DNA from: JAKOUL01 sp035378845
GTDB lineage: Bacteria > Dictyoglomota > Dictyoglomia > Dictyoglomales > Dictyoglomaceae
Assembly: GCA_035378845.1 (NCBI GenBank)
Contig: DAOSUP010000005.1
Location: 1-64,000 of the forward strand
DNA length: 64,000 nucleotides
Direction of reading: 5' to 3'
Position numbers and translations under genes: made by a program. Below the pieces are notes generated by a model. It did not search any database. It was not told the origin of the DNA and saw only the letters and a program-made list of their open reading frames with translations. Shown piece after piece: positions 16,107 through 24,279 of the stretch; the first letter of the stretch is position 1; each line of letters begins with the position of its first letter.

Positions 16107-17414
16107 CTACCTCCTAGGAGCAGGACCTACGCCAGGAATTGTAACTCTTATTTGAGCATTACCACTTGTAGTTTTATTAGTAGAAGAGCTATAAGACAAA
16201 ACAACTTGGTCTCCCTCAGAAAGTCCGCTTTCTACTATAACATTTATACCATCATCCTCTCCTAAAGTAACCCTGACAAGTTCTATCTCTCCATTTTGTT
16301 TCAATACTTCTACGTAACTTCTTCTTTCGGTACTTCTCACTACTTTAAGAGGTACTAAAAGAACATTTTTTCTTTCAAGAAGAACAATATCTCCATCAGC
16401 GCTCATACCTACCTTTAATTTAAGGTCAGGATTTGGGATTCTTACTCTCACTTTAAAGATAGGAATATTGTTTGAGATAGTAGCTGTAGGAGAAATTCTT
16501 ATAACCTTACCTTCAAATTCATCGTCGGGAAAGGCATCTAAAGTAACCTTAACTGGAAGTCCCACAGAGACCTTCCCAATATCGGTTTCGTCTACTTCTA
16601 AGCTAAGCTCTACATTTTTAGCATCAAGGAGCGTCAGGAGAGATTTACTTGCAGAAATATACTCTCCAACTACTACACTTACATTGGACACTATTCCTGA
16701 GAATGGTGCCTTAATAACAGTATTATCTAAATTGGCTTTTGCATTTGACAATTCAAGTTTTGCTTTATCTAAAGAAAGCTTAGCAGCTTCTAAATTCTTA
16801 TTTAGGGTTTTCAAGTTGGCATCATAATTTGATTTTGCAAGTTGATAATTTGCCTCTGCTTGAGAATATGAATTTTTTGCCTTTTCAAAGGTGACTTCAG
16901 CAGTATCAAGATCACTCTGAGAAGCTACACCTTTTTTAAATAGTTCTTGGGTTCTATTCAAATTTTTCTCTGCCTGTTTATACTCAATAAGAGCATTATC
17001 CTTAGTAATTTGAGCATCCTTAAGATTCTGCTCCAGTTGCCTCTTCTGAGTCTCATAGTCTAATTTTGCTTGCTCATAATTAATCTCTGCATTTTTATAG
17101 GTTATATAAGCTTGATCATAACTATTTTTATAATCAGAAGGATCTATTTTCACTAAAACTTCCCCTTCTTTAACTTGTTTTCCCTCTTCTACTACAAATA
17201 TGACAGTTCCAGAGACTTTACTCAAAATTTCAAGACTTTTCTGAGCCTCTAATGTTCCATTTCCAGACACAGTTATAAGTAAATCACCTCTTTTTACTGT
17301 ATATGTGGAAAGTGTCTCCTTTACAGTATCATTCTTTGTCCTACCTACAAAAACCCATACCAAAAAGAAAACTATAATTATACCAAGGATCAAAAATATT
17401 AGTTTTTTCCTCAT
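16107..17414 (-). CDS. MacA-like periplasmic adaptor (membrane fusion protein)
   Basis: A 435-residue adaptor that links an inner-membrane ABC transporter to a TolC channel. One N-terminal membrane anchor (about 5-23) is followed by a biotinyl-lipoyl-like half motif (VSGNGTLEAQKSLEILSKVSG), a long alpha-hairpin with repeated Ala/Lys/Tyr/Asn patterns (about 100-230), the second lipoyl half (APFSGIVSNVSVVVGEYIS), and a beta-barrel domain (VKVTLDAFPDDEFEGKV). The C-terminus ends in a proline/arginine tail. Its start overlaps the stop of the short TolC-like gene (ATGA), so the two are translationally coupled. Confidence 0.93.
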   Translation of the reverse strand: MRKKLIFLILGIIIVFFLVWVFVGRTKNDTVKETLSTYTVKRGDLLITVSGNGTLEAQKSLEILSKVSGTVIFVVEEGKQVKEGEVLVKIDPSDYKNSYDQAYITYKNAEINYEQAKLDYETQKRQLEQNLKDAQITKDNALIEYKQAEKNLNRTQELFKKGVASQSDLDTAEVTFEKAKNSYSQAEANYQLAKSNYDANLKTLNKNLEAAKLSLDKAKLELSNAKANLDNTVIKAPFSGIVSNVSVVVGEYISASKSLLTLLDAKNVELSLEVDETDIGKVSVGLPVKVTLDAFPDDEFEGKVIRISPTATISNNIPIFKVRVRIPNPDLKLKVGMSADGDIVLLERKNVLLVPLKVVRSTERRSYVEVLKQNGEIELVRVTLGEDDGINVIVESGLSEGDQVVLSYSSSTNKTTSGNAQIRVTIPGVGPAPRR

Positions 17415-18460
17415 TTTTTAGCCTCTCCTCCTTCATAAAGAGCCTTTCCTACAGCAATGGAAAGGGTATCCAGGTTTTTCCAGTAATTATGTAATGCAGA
17501 GTAACAGGCATTCTCCGCACTTATTATATTGATCTCGGTATTCATAAGGTCAATCTTAGTAATGAGCCCAGCATCAAATCTTATCTGAGCAATTTTGTAG
17601 TTTTCTTGAGCCAGATCAAGATTTTTCTGCTGTATTTCAATATTTTTAAGACTTAAATTTAATTGATCCAAGCTTTGAGAAATACTAAGCTTTGTACTAT
17701 TCAAAGTCTGTTCTAATGTCATTTTGGCACTGTCCAGAGAATTCTTTGCAGAGATGAGATCTGCCTTAGGTGTATAGTCATTGTCATAAAGTTTTACCTG
17801 AAGTTCATAAAGTTCCACATTATTCTTAGCTTGAACAATACTGGGAAGATTCTCTTGAGCTATATTAAATAACTCATCTAAGTTAAAATTGAAGGTCACT
17901 AAAGAAGGTTCTTGTAATTGAATGTTTTCAATAGGTGAGATCCCCAATACTTGCCAAAATTGACTCCAAGCATTGCTTAAAGAATTCTCTCCGGACACTA
18001 AGCTGTTCTGAGCAGAGAGATAGTTTAGCTCAGCTTCTTGTACATCTACTGCTGTAGCATTCCCTACCTGATATTTTATCTTTACAGCATTAAATTGCTC
18101 CTTATAATAATCCAATTGTTTTTGAAGAAGCTTAAGCTGAGCTTCTGCTTCAAGTACTGAGAAATAAGCACTTCTTACACTTTGTATTACTTGAAGTTTT
18201 GTATTCTCATATTTAACCTTTCCAAGTTTAGCAGAAAGTTCCGATTGCTTTAACGAGAGTACTAAAGTAGTAGGATCTTTCTTCTTATTCTCATAGTCTA
18301 AATTAGCATTATCAAAATTTATCTTTTCCACTAAAAGATCCTTATTATTCTGAAGAGCAATATTTACTGCCTCATCAAAGGTCAAAATCTTCACACTTTG
18401 AGAATAAATAGTAGACAGCATTCCTAAAATTATAATCATGATTAGTAAAAATTTTTTCAT
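17411..18460 (-). CDS. short TolC-family protein lacking barrel strands
   Basis: A 349-residue exported protein (signal peptide about 1-20) with both TolC helical repeats but without the beta-strand regions that build the outer-membrane barrel. Where TolC has about 40-60 residues of strands in each half, this protein has only short polar linkers near residues 59-68 (KKKDPTTLVL) and 224-236 (LYDNDYTPKADLI). The helical motifs are intact: YFSVLEAEAQLKLL, QVGNATAVDVQEAELNYL in repeat one, and RFDAGLITKIDLMNTEI in repeat two. Both halves are shortened at the equivalent point, so a random truncation is unlikely. It overlaps the adaptor gene and follows a full TolC gene after 14 bp. It may be a periplasmic helical tube element. 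Confidence 0.8.
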   Translation of the reverse strand: MKKFLLIMIIILGMLSTIYSQSVKILTFDEAVNIALQNNKDLLVEKINFDNANLDYENKKKDPTTLVLSLKQSELSAKLGKVKYENTKLQVIQSVRSAYFSVLEAEAQLKLLQKQLDYYKEQFNAVKIKYQVGNATAVDVQEAELNYLSAQNSLVSGENSLSNAWSQFWQVLGISPIENIQLQEPSLVTFNFNLDELFNIAQENLPSIVQAKNNVELYELQVKLYDNDYTPKADLISAKNSLDSAKMTLEQTLNSTKLSISQSLDQLNLSLKNIEIQQKNLDLAQENYKIAQIRFDAGLITKIDLMNTEINIISAENACYSALHNYWKNLDTLSIAVGKALYEGGEAKK

Positions 18461-18474
18461 ATTTTACCTCCTTA

Positions 18475-19809
18475 TCATCGGTTCAGAAGTATATCTAATT
18501 GGACCTTTTGAAGATTAAAATTCAAAACAGCATTTTTCAAATCATACTCTGCCTGAAGACAATCAATCTTATAACTCTTCAAATCAAGCTCTGTAATAAG
18601 TCCCAGTTCATATCTTATTTTCTGTGCATCATAGTTTGCTTTTTTCTGTTCTAAAATCATCTCCTTCTGTTTTAAAGTTTCCTGAGCTTGAAGAAGGCTA
18701 TAATATGTTTTCCAAAAACTAAGTTCCACATCCCTTTTTGTTTTTTCATAATTAAGTGTTGCTTGCTCCAAAGAAAGCTCTGCCTGTTTTATGCTTATAT
18801 TCTTTGTTCCTCCATCTAAAATTGGAGTGCTAAAGGATATCTTAAAATTCCAGACGTCTTGAGTGCTGTATACAACTTTTTTGGATTCTCCAAAGGTTTG
18901 TCCCACTCCTACGCCTAAGGAGTAGTTTTGAGTATTAAAGGAAAAGCTTACAGAGGTATTCCCTGTATTATAACTTCCTCCAACAGAGACACTCCATGAA
19001 GGGAGTTTTGCCTTTTCAACGGAGAGTTTACTCTTTTCTACATCCAAAACTGCATTCTTTATTGTAATATTTCCATTATAAAGTACATTTATTAAATCTT
19101 CAGGCTTTTCAGAAAAAGCTTCAGATTTAATATCAATTTTTACAGGAATTCTTTCCAATTTTGTGCCAAGAAAACTTTCTAAAGTTTTGTATGCTATTTC
19201 TAAGTTATTCTTAGCAGAAGAATAACTTATCTCAGCAAGTTTTTCCTGTTGTTTATAATCAAGCAAGGTTATTTCATTTATAGCCCCCTTCTTAAACTGA
19301 TCTTCTCCTACTTCTCTTTGTTTTACTGCAAGATTATAATTTTCTTCATAAATCTTTAACTGCTCTTGAGCAAGATATAGATCATAAAAATATTGAAGGA
19401 ACTGATAATAAAGGTTTTGATAATTTAATCTAAAATCGTTTTTTGCCTGTTCTAAATCAATAGCAGAAGATTTTAAACTTATTCCTACATCTCCCCATGG
19501 AAAAAGTACTTGGGAATAATCAAAAGTTATACTCCCAACTTTTGATTCAGTGGTAGAAGTTACTCCACTTAAAGTTATGCTTGTCTCTCCTTGATTATAT
19601 CCTACCTGAGCTGAAAGTTTGGGTTCCAACTGTGCTTGTGACGCATAATAACTCTGAAGATAAGATTCGTATTGAGCTTGATAGATTTGATATAGAGGAG
19701 ATTTTTGCAAAAGAGGAAGAAGAGATTCAAGAGTCAAGCTTTCTTGAGAAAAAGAAACATTAAATAATAACAAGACTAAAAATATAAAACCTAAAACTCT
19801 TTTACACAT
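18475..19809 (-). CDS. TolC-family outer membrane efflux protein
   Basis: A 444-residue outer-membrane factor with a signal peptide (about 1-21). Both repeats are complete: strand-rich segments (PKLSAQVGYNQGETSITLSG in the first half; SWSVSVGGSYNTG and DVWNFKISFSTPILDGG in the second) alternate with long helices, and the classic GLITELDLKSYKIDCLQ motif is near the C-terminus. Length is normal for TolC. It should form the channel through the outer membrane for the transporter encoded around it. The start overlaps the ATPase gene by 8 bp. Confidence 0.92.
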   Translation of the reverse strand: MCKRVLGFIFLVLLLFNVSFSQESLTLESLLPLLQKSPLYQIYQAQYESYLQSYYASQAQLEPKLSAQVGYNQGETSITLSGVTSTTESKVGSITFDYSQVLFPWGDVGISLKSSAIDLEQAKNDFRLNYQNLYYQFLQYFYDLYLAQEQLKIYEENYNLAVKQREVGEDQFKKGAINEITLLDYKQQEKLAEISYSSAKNNLEIAYKTLESFLGTKLERIPVKIDIKSEAFSEKPEDLINVLYNGNITIKNAVLDVEKSKLSVEKAKLPSWSVSVGGSYNTGNTSVSFSFNTQNYSLGVGVGQTFGESKKVVYSTQDVWNFKISFSTPILDGGTKNISIKQAELSLEQATLNYEKTKRDVELSFWKTYYSLLQAQETLKQKEMILEQKKANYDAQKIRYELGLITELDLKSYKIDCLQAEYDLKNAVLNFNLQKVQLDILLNR

Positions 19810-20521
19810 GGCTGATCTCCCTTTTCCTATCTTCTATATCTATAATCTTTCCATCTTGCATTCTGATTATCTTCTCTGCATAACTAGCAATATCCTTTTC
19901 ATGAGTAACAAGAATAATAGTAAGTTTTTCTTCTTTATGAAGCTTACTTATTAAATCCATAATCTCATAACTTGCCTTACTATCCAAATTTCCTGTGGGC
20001 TCATCCGCAAGGAGAAAAACTGGATCTATCACAAGAGCTCTTGCTATGGCAACCCTCTGTTGTTGTCCCCCTGAAAGTTGCGTAGGTCTATAGTAAAGTC
20101 TATCCGAAAGTCCCATCTTATCTAAAATAGCTTTTGCCTTTTCCCTTCTTTCTTTTGGGGAAATTCCTTGATATATGAGGGGAAGCTCCACATTTTGAAG
20201 GGCAGTATATCTTGGCAAAAGGTAAAAACTTTGGAAAACAAATCCAATCTTTTTATTCCTTATTTCTGCAAGCTCATCATCAGAAAGTTTTGAAACATCC
20301 CTCCCATCAAAAAATATTTTCCCTGAGGTAGGTCTATCAAGACACCCCATAAGATGCATCATTGTAGATTTTCCAGAACCCGATGGCCCCATAATTGCAA
20401 TAAATTCTCCTCTTTTTACTTTTAAAGAGACACCATTGAGAGCTACAGTCTCTACACCATCCATTTTATAAATCTTCATTACATCTTCAAGAACCAAAAT
20501 ATCCTCCATCTTTTTTACCAC
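19802..20521 (-). CDS. MacB/LolD-type ABC transporter ATPase
   Basis: A 239-residue ATP-binding subunit. Walker A is GPSGSGKST, the signature LSGGQQQRVAIARAL, Walker B LLADEPTGNLD, and the switch histidine is in ILVTHEKDIASYA. It powers the permease at 14879. The coordinates use a GTG at 20521; an ATG at 20509 (MEDILVLEDV) is an equally good start, since neither has a strong ribosome site. It is the first gene of a ten-gene minus-strand block and is preceded by an ECF-type promoter. Confidence 0.93.
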   Translation of the reverse strand: MVKKMEDILVLEDVMKIYKMDGVETVALNGVSLKVKRGEFIAIMGPSGSGKSTMMHLMGCLDRPTSGKIFFDGRDVSKLSDDELAEIRNKKIGFVFQSFYLLPRYTALQNVELPLIYQGISPKERREKAKAILDKMGLSDRLYYRPTQLSGGQQQRVAIARALVIDPVFLLADEPTGNLDSKASYEIMDLISKLHKEEKLTIILVTHEKDIASYAEKIIRMQDGKIIDIEDRKREISHV

Positions 20522-20554
20522 ACCCTTTCTAAAGTTTCTTATCTTTTTAGGCTA

Positions 20555-20583
20555 TTAGACGAATCACAATAAAAAAATATTCA
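20555..20583 (-). promoter_or_regulatory. ECF-type promoter of the transporter block
   Basis: On the minus strand TGAATA (20583-20578), 16 bp, then CGTCTAA (20561-20555). It matches the element at 14247-14275 in both boxes and in spacing. A sigma-70 reading (TTGAAT, 19 bp, TCTAAT) is possible over the same bases, so it may serve two sigma factors. Of the 432 bp between the ATPase gene and the next plus-strand gene (20522-20953), this is the left-hand element; the rest holds the tRNA, a CRP-like site and a structured leader. Confidence 0.6.
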
Positions 20584-20623
20584 ATTTATAGAAATCTATA
20601 TACTTTATTCTACGCCAAAAAAT

Positions 20624-20651
20624 TTGACAAGGGTTATCCTTAAAAGATAAA
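20624..20651 (+). promoter_or_regulatory. promoter of the tRNA-Ala gene
   Basis: TTGACA at 20624-20629 is a perfect -35 box. GATAAA at 20646-20651 is a fair -10 with a 16-bp spacer. The transcript would start about 11 nt before the mature tRNA. Confidence 0.55.
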
Positions 20652-20668
20652 CTTTAAAAAGATGCTTT

Positions 20669-20743
20669 GGGGGCGTAGCTCAGTGGGAGAGCACTTGCTT
20701 CGCACGCAAGAGGTCGTGGGTTCAAGTCCCATCGCCTCCACCA
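20669..20743 (+). tRNA. tRNA-Ala (anticodon CGC)
   Basis: A full cloverleaf can be drawn: acceptor GGGGGCG with CGCCTCC, D stem GCTC/GAGC, anticodon stem CTTGC/GCAAG with loop TTCGCAC, T stem GTGGG/CCCAT, T loop TTCAAGT. The anticodon CGC reads GCG alanine codons, and the acceptor stem has the G3-U70 pair that marks alanine tRNAs. The CCA tail is encoded (20741-20743). Confidence 0.97.
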
Positions 20744-20815
20744 AATAAATAGCTTAAATAACTTCTAATTCTTTAAATTTTTATTTAACAAGATATTTCG
20801 TTTTTTGTTATATTA

Positions 20816-20857
20816 TGTGACATAAATCACTTCTTTTTTCCCAAAAGAAGTGATAAT
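20816..20857 (+). promoter_or_regulatory. CRP-like site plus -10 of the first repeat-protein gene
   Basis: TGTGA-CATAAA-TCAC (20816-20830) matches the CRP palindrome TGTGA-N6-TCACA. GATAAT (20852-20857) lies 36 bp from the start of the site, which puts the site centre about 41 bp before the expected transcription start, the classic position for an activator that replaces a -35 box. The paralogous gene has the same arrangement at 22939-22980. Confidence 0.6.
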
Positions 20858-20882
20858 CTCTTAGTAAGAGGGGTTAAAATTG

Positions 20883-20948
20883 TACCTCCTTCTTATGAAG
20901 GAATTTAAGTCTTTAACTCCTAAAGCGAATGTTACTATTTTAGGAGGT
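20883..20948 (+). promoter_or_regulatory. structured leader that can hide the ribosome site
   Basis: CTCCTAAA (20917-20924) is perfectly complementary to TTTAGGAG (20939-20946), which contains the AGGAGGT ribosome site of the gene at 20954. A second segment, ACCTCCT near 20884-20890, could also pair with that site, and a small hairpin (TCCTTC/GAAGGA) competes with it. Translation control by mRNA structure is possible. Confidence 0.45.
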
Positions 20949-20953
20949 GACAA

Positions 20954-22816
20954 ATGAAAGATAAGTTTCTTCTCCTAAAAATTTTAACAGTCTCTCTTAT
21001 CCTTATGTTCCTTTCTGGTTGTACTCCAAAAGATACAACTCCACCATCAGTAAGTATTACTTCACCACCGAATAATGCAACAGTCTCTGGACCTGTAGAT
21101 ATAATTGCTTCAGCTACTGATGATGTGGGAATATCAAAAGTTGAGTTCTATATTGATGGAATTAATGTGGGAGAGGCTACGCAAACGCCCTACAAATACA
21201 CCTGGGATACAGATACTCTTCAATACAACTCTACTCATACTATACAAGCGAAAGCTTACGACTTAGCTGGAAATAAAGCAGAGAGCCCAGTGATAACAGT
21301 AACTATAGGAGATACACAAGAACCTCAAGTTACTATTACAAATCCTCTTTATGGAGACATCGCTTCTGCAACAGTTTTTATACAAGCTCAAGTAGTAGAT
21401 AAAATGCCATCGGTAAAGAACAAAAAGATAGAAAAGGCTCCAAGTGGAATTTCAAAAGTAGAATTCTACATTGATGATAATAAGATAGGAGAAGCCACAG
21501 AAGTACCTTATGAATATAGCTGGGATACTACTCAAGTATCAAATGGAACTCATACAATAACAGTAAAAGCTATTGATAATGCTGGAAATTCTGGAAGTAC
21601 AAGCATAGCAGTAAATGTAATAAATTTAGGAACAATAACTTGGCAAAAGACCTTTGGAGGAAGTGCTTGGGATGAGGCACGGTCTGTACAACAAACAAAA
21701 GATGGTGGATACATTGTCGCAGGTTCAACATGCTCATTTGAAGATATTGATGGCGATGTATACATATTAAAGCTTAACGCAGATGGAAGTTTAGCTTGGC
21801 AGAAAAGTTGGGGAGGAGTTAATGAAGACCATGCATATTCTATACAAGAGACAAATGACGGTGGATATATCCTTGCAGGTGCCACATGGTCCTTTGGAGC
21901 TGGAAAATACGATGCATATGTATTAAAAATTGATGCAAGTGGGGATTTCGTATGGCACAAATACTTTGGAGGAGCTTATGATGATTGGGCATATTCTGTA
22001 CAACAGACAAATGATGGTGGATATATTGTCGCTGGTGGAACATCATCTAATGAAAATGATCCCTCTAATGTATACATATTAAAGCTTAATGCAGATGGAA
22101 GTTTAGATTGGCAGGAAACTTTTGGAGGAACTGCTTGGGACGAAGCATATTCCATACAACAGACAACTGATGGGGGATATATTGTCGCAGGTTATACAGA
22201 GCCTTCTGTAGCTGGTCATAGGGATGTATATATATTAAAGCTTAAGTCAGATGGAAGCTTAGATTGGCAGAAAACTTTTGGAGGGAGTAATAATGATGAG
22301 GCATATTCCATACAGCAGACAGATGATGGGGGATATATTGTCGCAGGTTATACAGAGCCTTCTGGAGCTGGTCATAGGGATGTATATATATTAAAGCTTA
22401 ACGCAAATGGAGATAAGGTATGGGAAAAAATCTTAGGAGGAAGCGATGATAATGTTGCATGGTCTGTGCAACAGACAGATGATGGTGGATATATTGTCTC
22501 AGGATCAATCTATTCCTCTGATATTACTTCCTTTGACGTATATGTATTAAAGCTTGATGCAAGCGGAAATTTAATATGGAGAAGGATTTTTGGTGGAATC
22601 TATTGGGAAAATGGATATTCTGTACAACAGACATTAGATGGTGGATATATTGTCGCTGGTTCAACATCTTCCTTTGGTGCTGGCCTCCCTGACGCATATG
22701 TATTAAAGCTTGATGAGAATGGAAATACAGGACCTTATCCTACTATCTCACTCTCACCAGCTAACAATTTTCAATTAAAAGATAAGTTTTCACCATTTTC
22801 TTTTAAAAAGAGATAA
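20954..22816 (+). CDS. lipoprotein with two Ig-like domains and a seven-repeat propeller-like region
   Basis: A 620-residue exported lipoprotein: the signal sequence ends in the lipobox LSGC with Cys23. Two bacterial Ig-like domains follow (about 30-120 and 122-225; each with SKVEFYID and the pattern PYKYTWD or PYEYSWD). Then seven repeats of about 51 residues run to about 600, each built on W-x-K-x-GG, SIQQT-DGGYIVAG and DVYILKL. Seven such units fit a seven-bladed beta-propeller. It is probably anchored at the cell surface and may bind polysaccharide or another protein. Function is unknown. A paralog lies directly downstream with the same promoter design. Confidence 0.82.
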   Translation: MKDKFLLLKILTVSLILMFLSGCTPKDTTPPSVSITSPPNNATVSGPVDIIASATDDVGISKVEFYIDGINVGEATQTPYKYTWDTDTLQYNSTHTIQAKAYDLAGNKAESPVITVTIGDTQEPQVTITNPLYGDIASATVFIQAQVVDKMPSVKNKKIEKAPSGISKVEFYIDDNKIGEATEVPYEYSWDTTQVSNGTHTITVKAIDNAGNSGSTSIAVNVINLGTITWQKTFGGSAWDEARSVQQTKDGGYIVAGSTCSFEDIDGDVYILKLNADGSLAWQKSWGGVNEDHAYSIQETNDGGYILAGATWSFGAGKYDAYVLKIDASGDFVWHKYFGGAYDDWAYSVQQTNDGGYIVAGGTSSNENDPSNVYILKLNADGSLDWQETFGGTAWDEAYSIQQTTDGGYIVAGYTEPSVAGHRDVYILKLKSDGSLDWQKTFGGSNNDEAYSIQQTDDGGYIVAGYTEPSGAGHRDVYILKLNANGDKVWEKILGGSDDNVAWSVQQTDDGGYIVSGSIYSSDITSFDVYVLKLDASGNLIWRRIFGGIYWENGYSVQQTLDGGYIVAGSTSSFGAGLPDAYVLKLDENGNTGPYPTISLSPANNFQLKDKFSPFSFKKR

Positions 22817-22849
22817 TATTCAAGCTAATAAATAGAATTTTAACTTACG

Positions 22850-22880
22850 GGGGCTTTGAGATAACTCCCAAAGCCCCTCT
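22850..22880 (+). terminator. terminator of the first repeat-protein gene
   Basis: GGGGCTTTG (22850-22858) pairs with CAAAGCCCC (22869-22877), followed by TCTTTATAT. The same stem core GGGGCTTT/AAAGCCCC ends the paralogous gene at 24280-24312. Confidence 0.85.
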
Positions 22881-22938
22881 TTATATATTCCCAACTAATT
22901 AGTGGGAAATTTTTATTCGTCTTTCAATTTATTAAGTA

Positions 22939-22980
22939 TGTGACATAGATCACTTCTTTAGATTTTTTCTGGGTTATAAT
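22939..22980 (+). promoter_or_regulatory. CRP-like site plus -10 of the second repeat-protein gene
   Basis: TGTGA-CATAGA-TCAC (22939-22953) and a perfect TATAAT (22975-22980), again 36 bp apart. The site differs from its counterpart at 20816 by one base and sits about 41 bp before the expected start. There is no recognisable -35 box, as expected for an activator-dependent promoter. Confidence 0.65.
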
Positions 22981-23017
22981 TATATTGAAACTAAATTTTT
23001 ATATAGGGGGTATAAAT

Positions 23018-24268
23018 ATGAAAAAAAGATCCAAAATTCTTTTCTTGTTTATCTCTATCATTCTCCTTGCTTCTATATGTATAGCTCAGGAAACTATCAC
23101 CTCAACTACATCTGAAATCACAAAAAAAGAAGTCCCCATCAATGTAATAACATGGCAGAAAACTTATGGTAAAGATAATTGGGATGAAGCATATTCTATA
23201 CAGCAGACAAAAGATGGCGACTACATCGTTGCTGGATATACATGTTCCTTTGGACTCGGTAATGCTGATGTATATGTATTAAAAATTGATAAGAATGGAA
23301 AGTTATTATGGCAAAAAAACTACGGTAAAGAGTACGATGAAAAAGTATATTCTATCTGGCAAACAACCGATGGTGGATACATTGCTACTGGTTACATATG
23401 GTCCTCTGATAACACCAATACTGAAGTATATGTATTAAAGCTTGATAAGGATGGAAATTTACAGTGGCAAAAAACTTATGGAGGGAAAAAAGATGAAACA
23501 GCATACTCTATACAGCAAACAAAAGATGGTGGATACATAGTTGCTGGTGAGACAGAGTCTTTCAGTGCTGGAGAAAATGATGCATATGTGTTAAAAATTG
23601 ATAAGAATGGAAACCTACAGTGGCAGAAAAACTTTGGAAAAAGTTCATATGATGCAGCGCATTCCATACAACAAGTGGCAGATGGTGGATACATAGTTGC
23701 AGCTGATACATTTCCCCTTAGAGCCGGAGGCTATGATGTATATGTAATAAAGCTTGATGAAAATGGAAATTTGCAGTGGCAGACAACTTACGGGGGAAGT
23801 AAAGGTGAGATAGCATACTCTATACAGCAAACAAAAGATGGTGGATACATAGTTGCTGGTGGAACATATTCCTTTGGAACTGGAAATGAGGATGTATATG
23901 TGTTAAAGCTTGATGAAAATGGAAATTTACAGTGGCAAAAAACTTATGGAGGAGAAGATCGTGATTTTGCATATTCTATACAGCAGACAAAAGATGGTGG
24001 ATACATAGTTGCAGGTGGAACATATTCCTTTGGAGCTGAAAATGAAGATGTATATATATTAAAACTTAAAGAAGATGGAAGCTTAGAGTGGCAGAAAACT
24101 TTTGGGGGACGTAATTATGATGAAGCAAGATCTATTTTACAAACAACTGATGGTGGATATATTGCTGCTGGTTATACAGATTCCTTTGGAGTTGGAACTC
24201 GTGATGTATATGTAATAAAAATAGATGCCAATGGAAATTCTGGGCCATATCCTTCTAAAAACAAATAA
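23018..24268 (+). CDS. secreted seven-repeat propeller-like protein
   Basis: A 416-residue exported protein, paralog of the lipoprotein upstream but without Ig-like domains. The ATG at 23018 is chosen because AGGGGG precedes it and a signal peptide (KKRSKILFLFISIILLASICIA) follows at once; an earlier in-frame ATG at 22985 lacks a ribosome site. Seven repeats of about 51 residues carry SIQQTKDGGYIVAG and DVYVLKLDENGNLQWQ. The signal peptide has a cysteine near its end (ASIC), but it is not a clean lipobox, so the protein may be periplasmic or secreted. Several repeats are nearly identical in DNA, a sign of recent duplication or conversion. Function is unknown. Confidence 0.8.
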   Translation: MKKRSKILFLFISIILLASICIAQETITSTTSEITKKEVPINVITWQKTYGKDNWDEAYSIQQTKDGDYIVAGYTCSFGLGNADVYVLKIDKNGKLLWQKNYGKEYDEKVYSIWQTTDGGYIATGYIWSSDNTNTEVYVLKLDKDGNLQWQKTYGGKKDETAYSIQQTKDGGYIVAGETESFSAGENDAYVLKIDKNGNLQWQKNFGKSSYDAAHSIQQVADGGYIVAADTFPLRAGGYDVYVIKLDENGNLQWQTTYGGSKGEIAYSIQQTKDGGYIVAGGTYSFGTGNEDVYVLKLDENGNLQWQKTYGGEDRDFAYSIQQTKDGGYIVAGGTYSFGAENEDVYILKLKEDGSLEWQKTFGGRNYDEARSILQTTDGGYIAAGYTDSFGVGTRDVYVIKIDANGNSGPYPSKNK

Positions 24269-24279
24269 AAATTTAACTT

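Noticed and set aside
17411..18460. The short TolC as a frameshifted or truncated pseudogene
   Set aside because: The reading frame is continuous, the signal peptide and C-terminus are intact, and the missing parts are equivalent in both repeats.
22985..23017. Earlier ATG for the second repeat protein
   Set aside because: No ribosome site, it falls at the predicted transcription start, and it would put 11 extra residues before the signal peptide.
21654..24240. Tandem repeats as a CRISPR array
   Set aside because: The ~153-bp periodic units are in frame and encode protein repeats; there are no short identical repeats with unique spacers.
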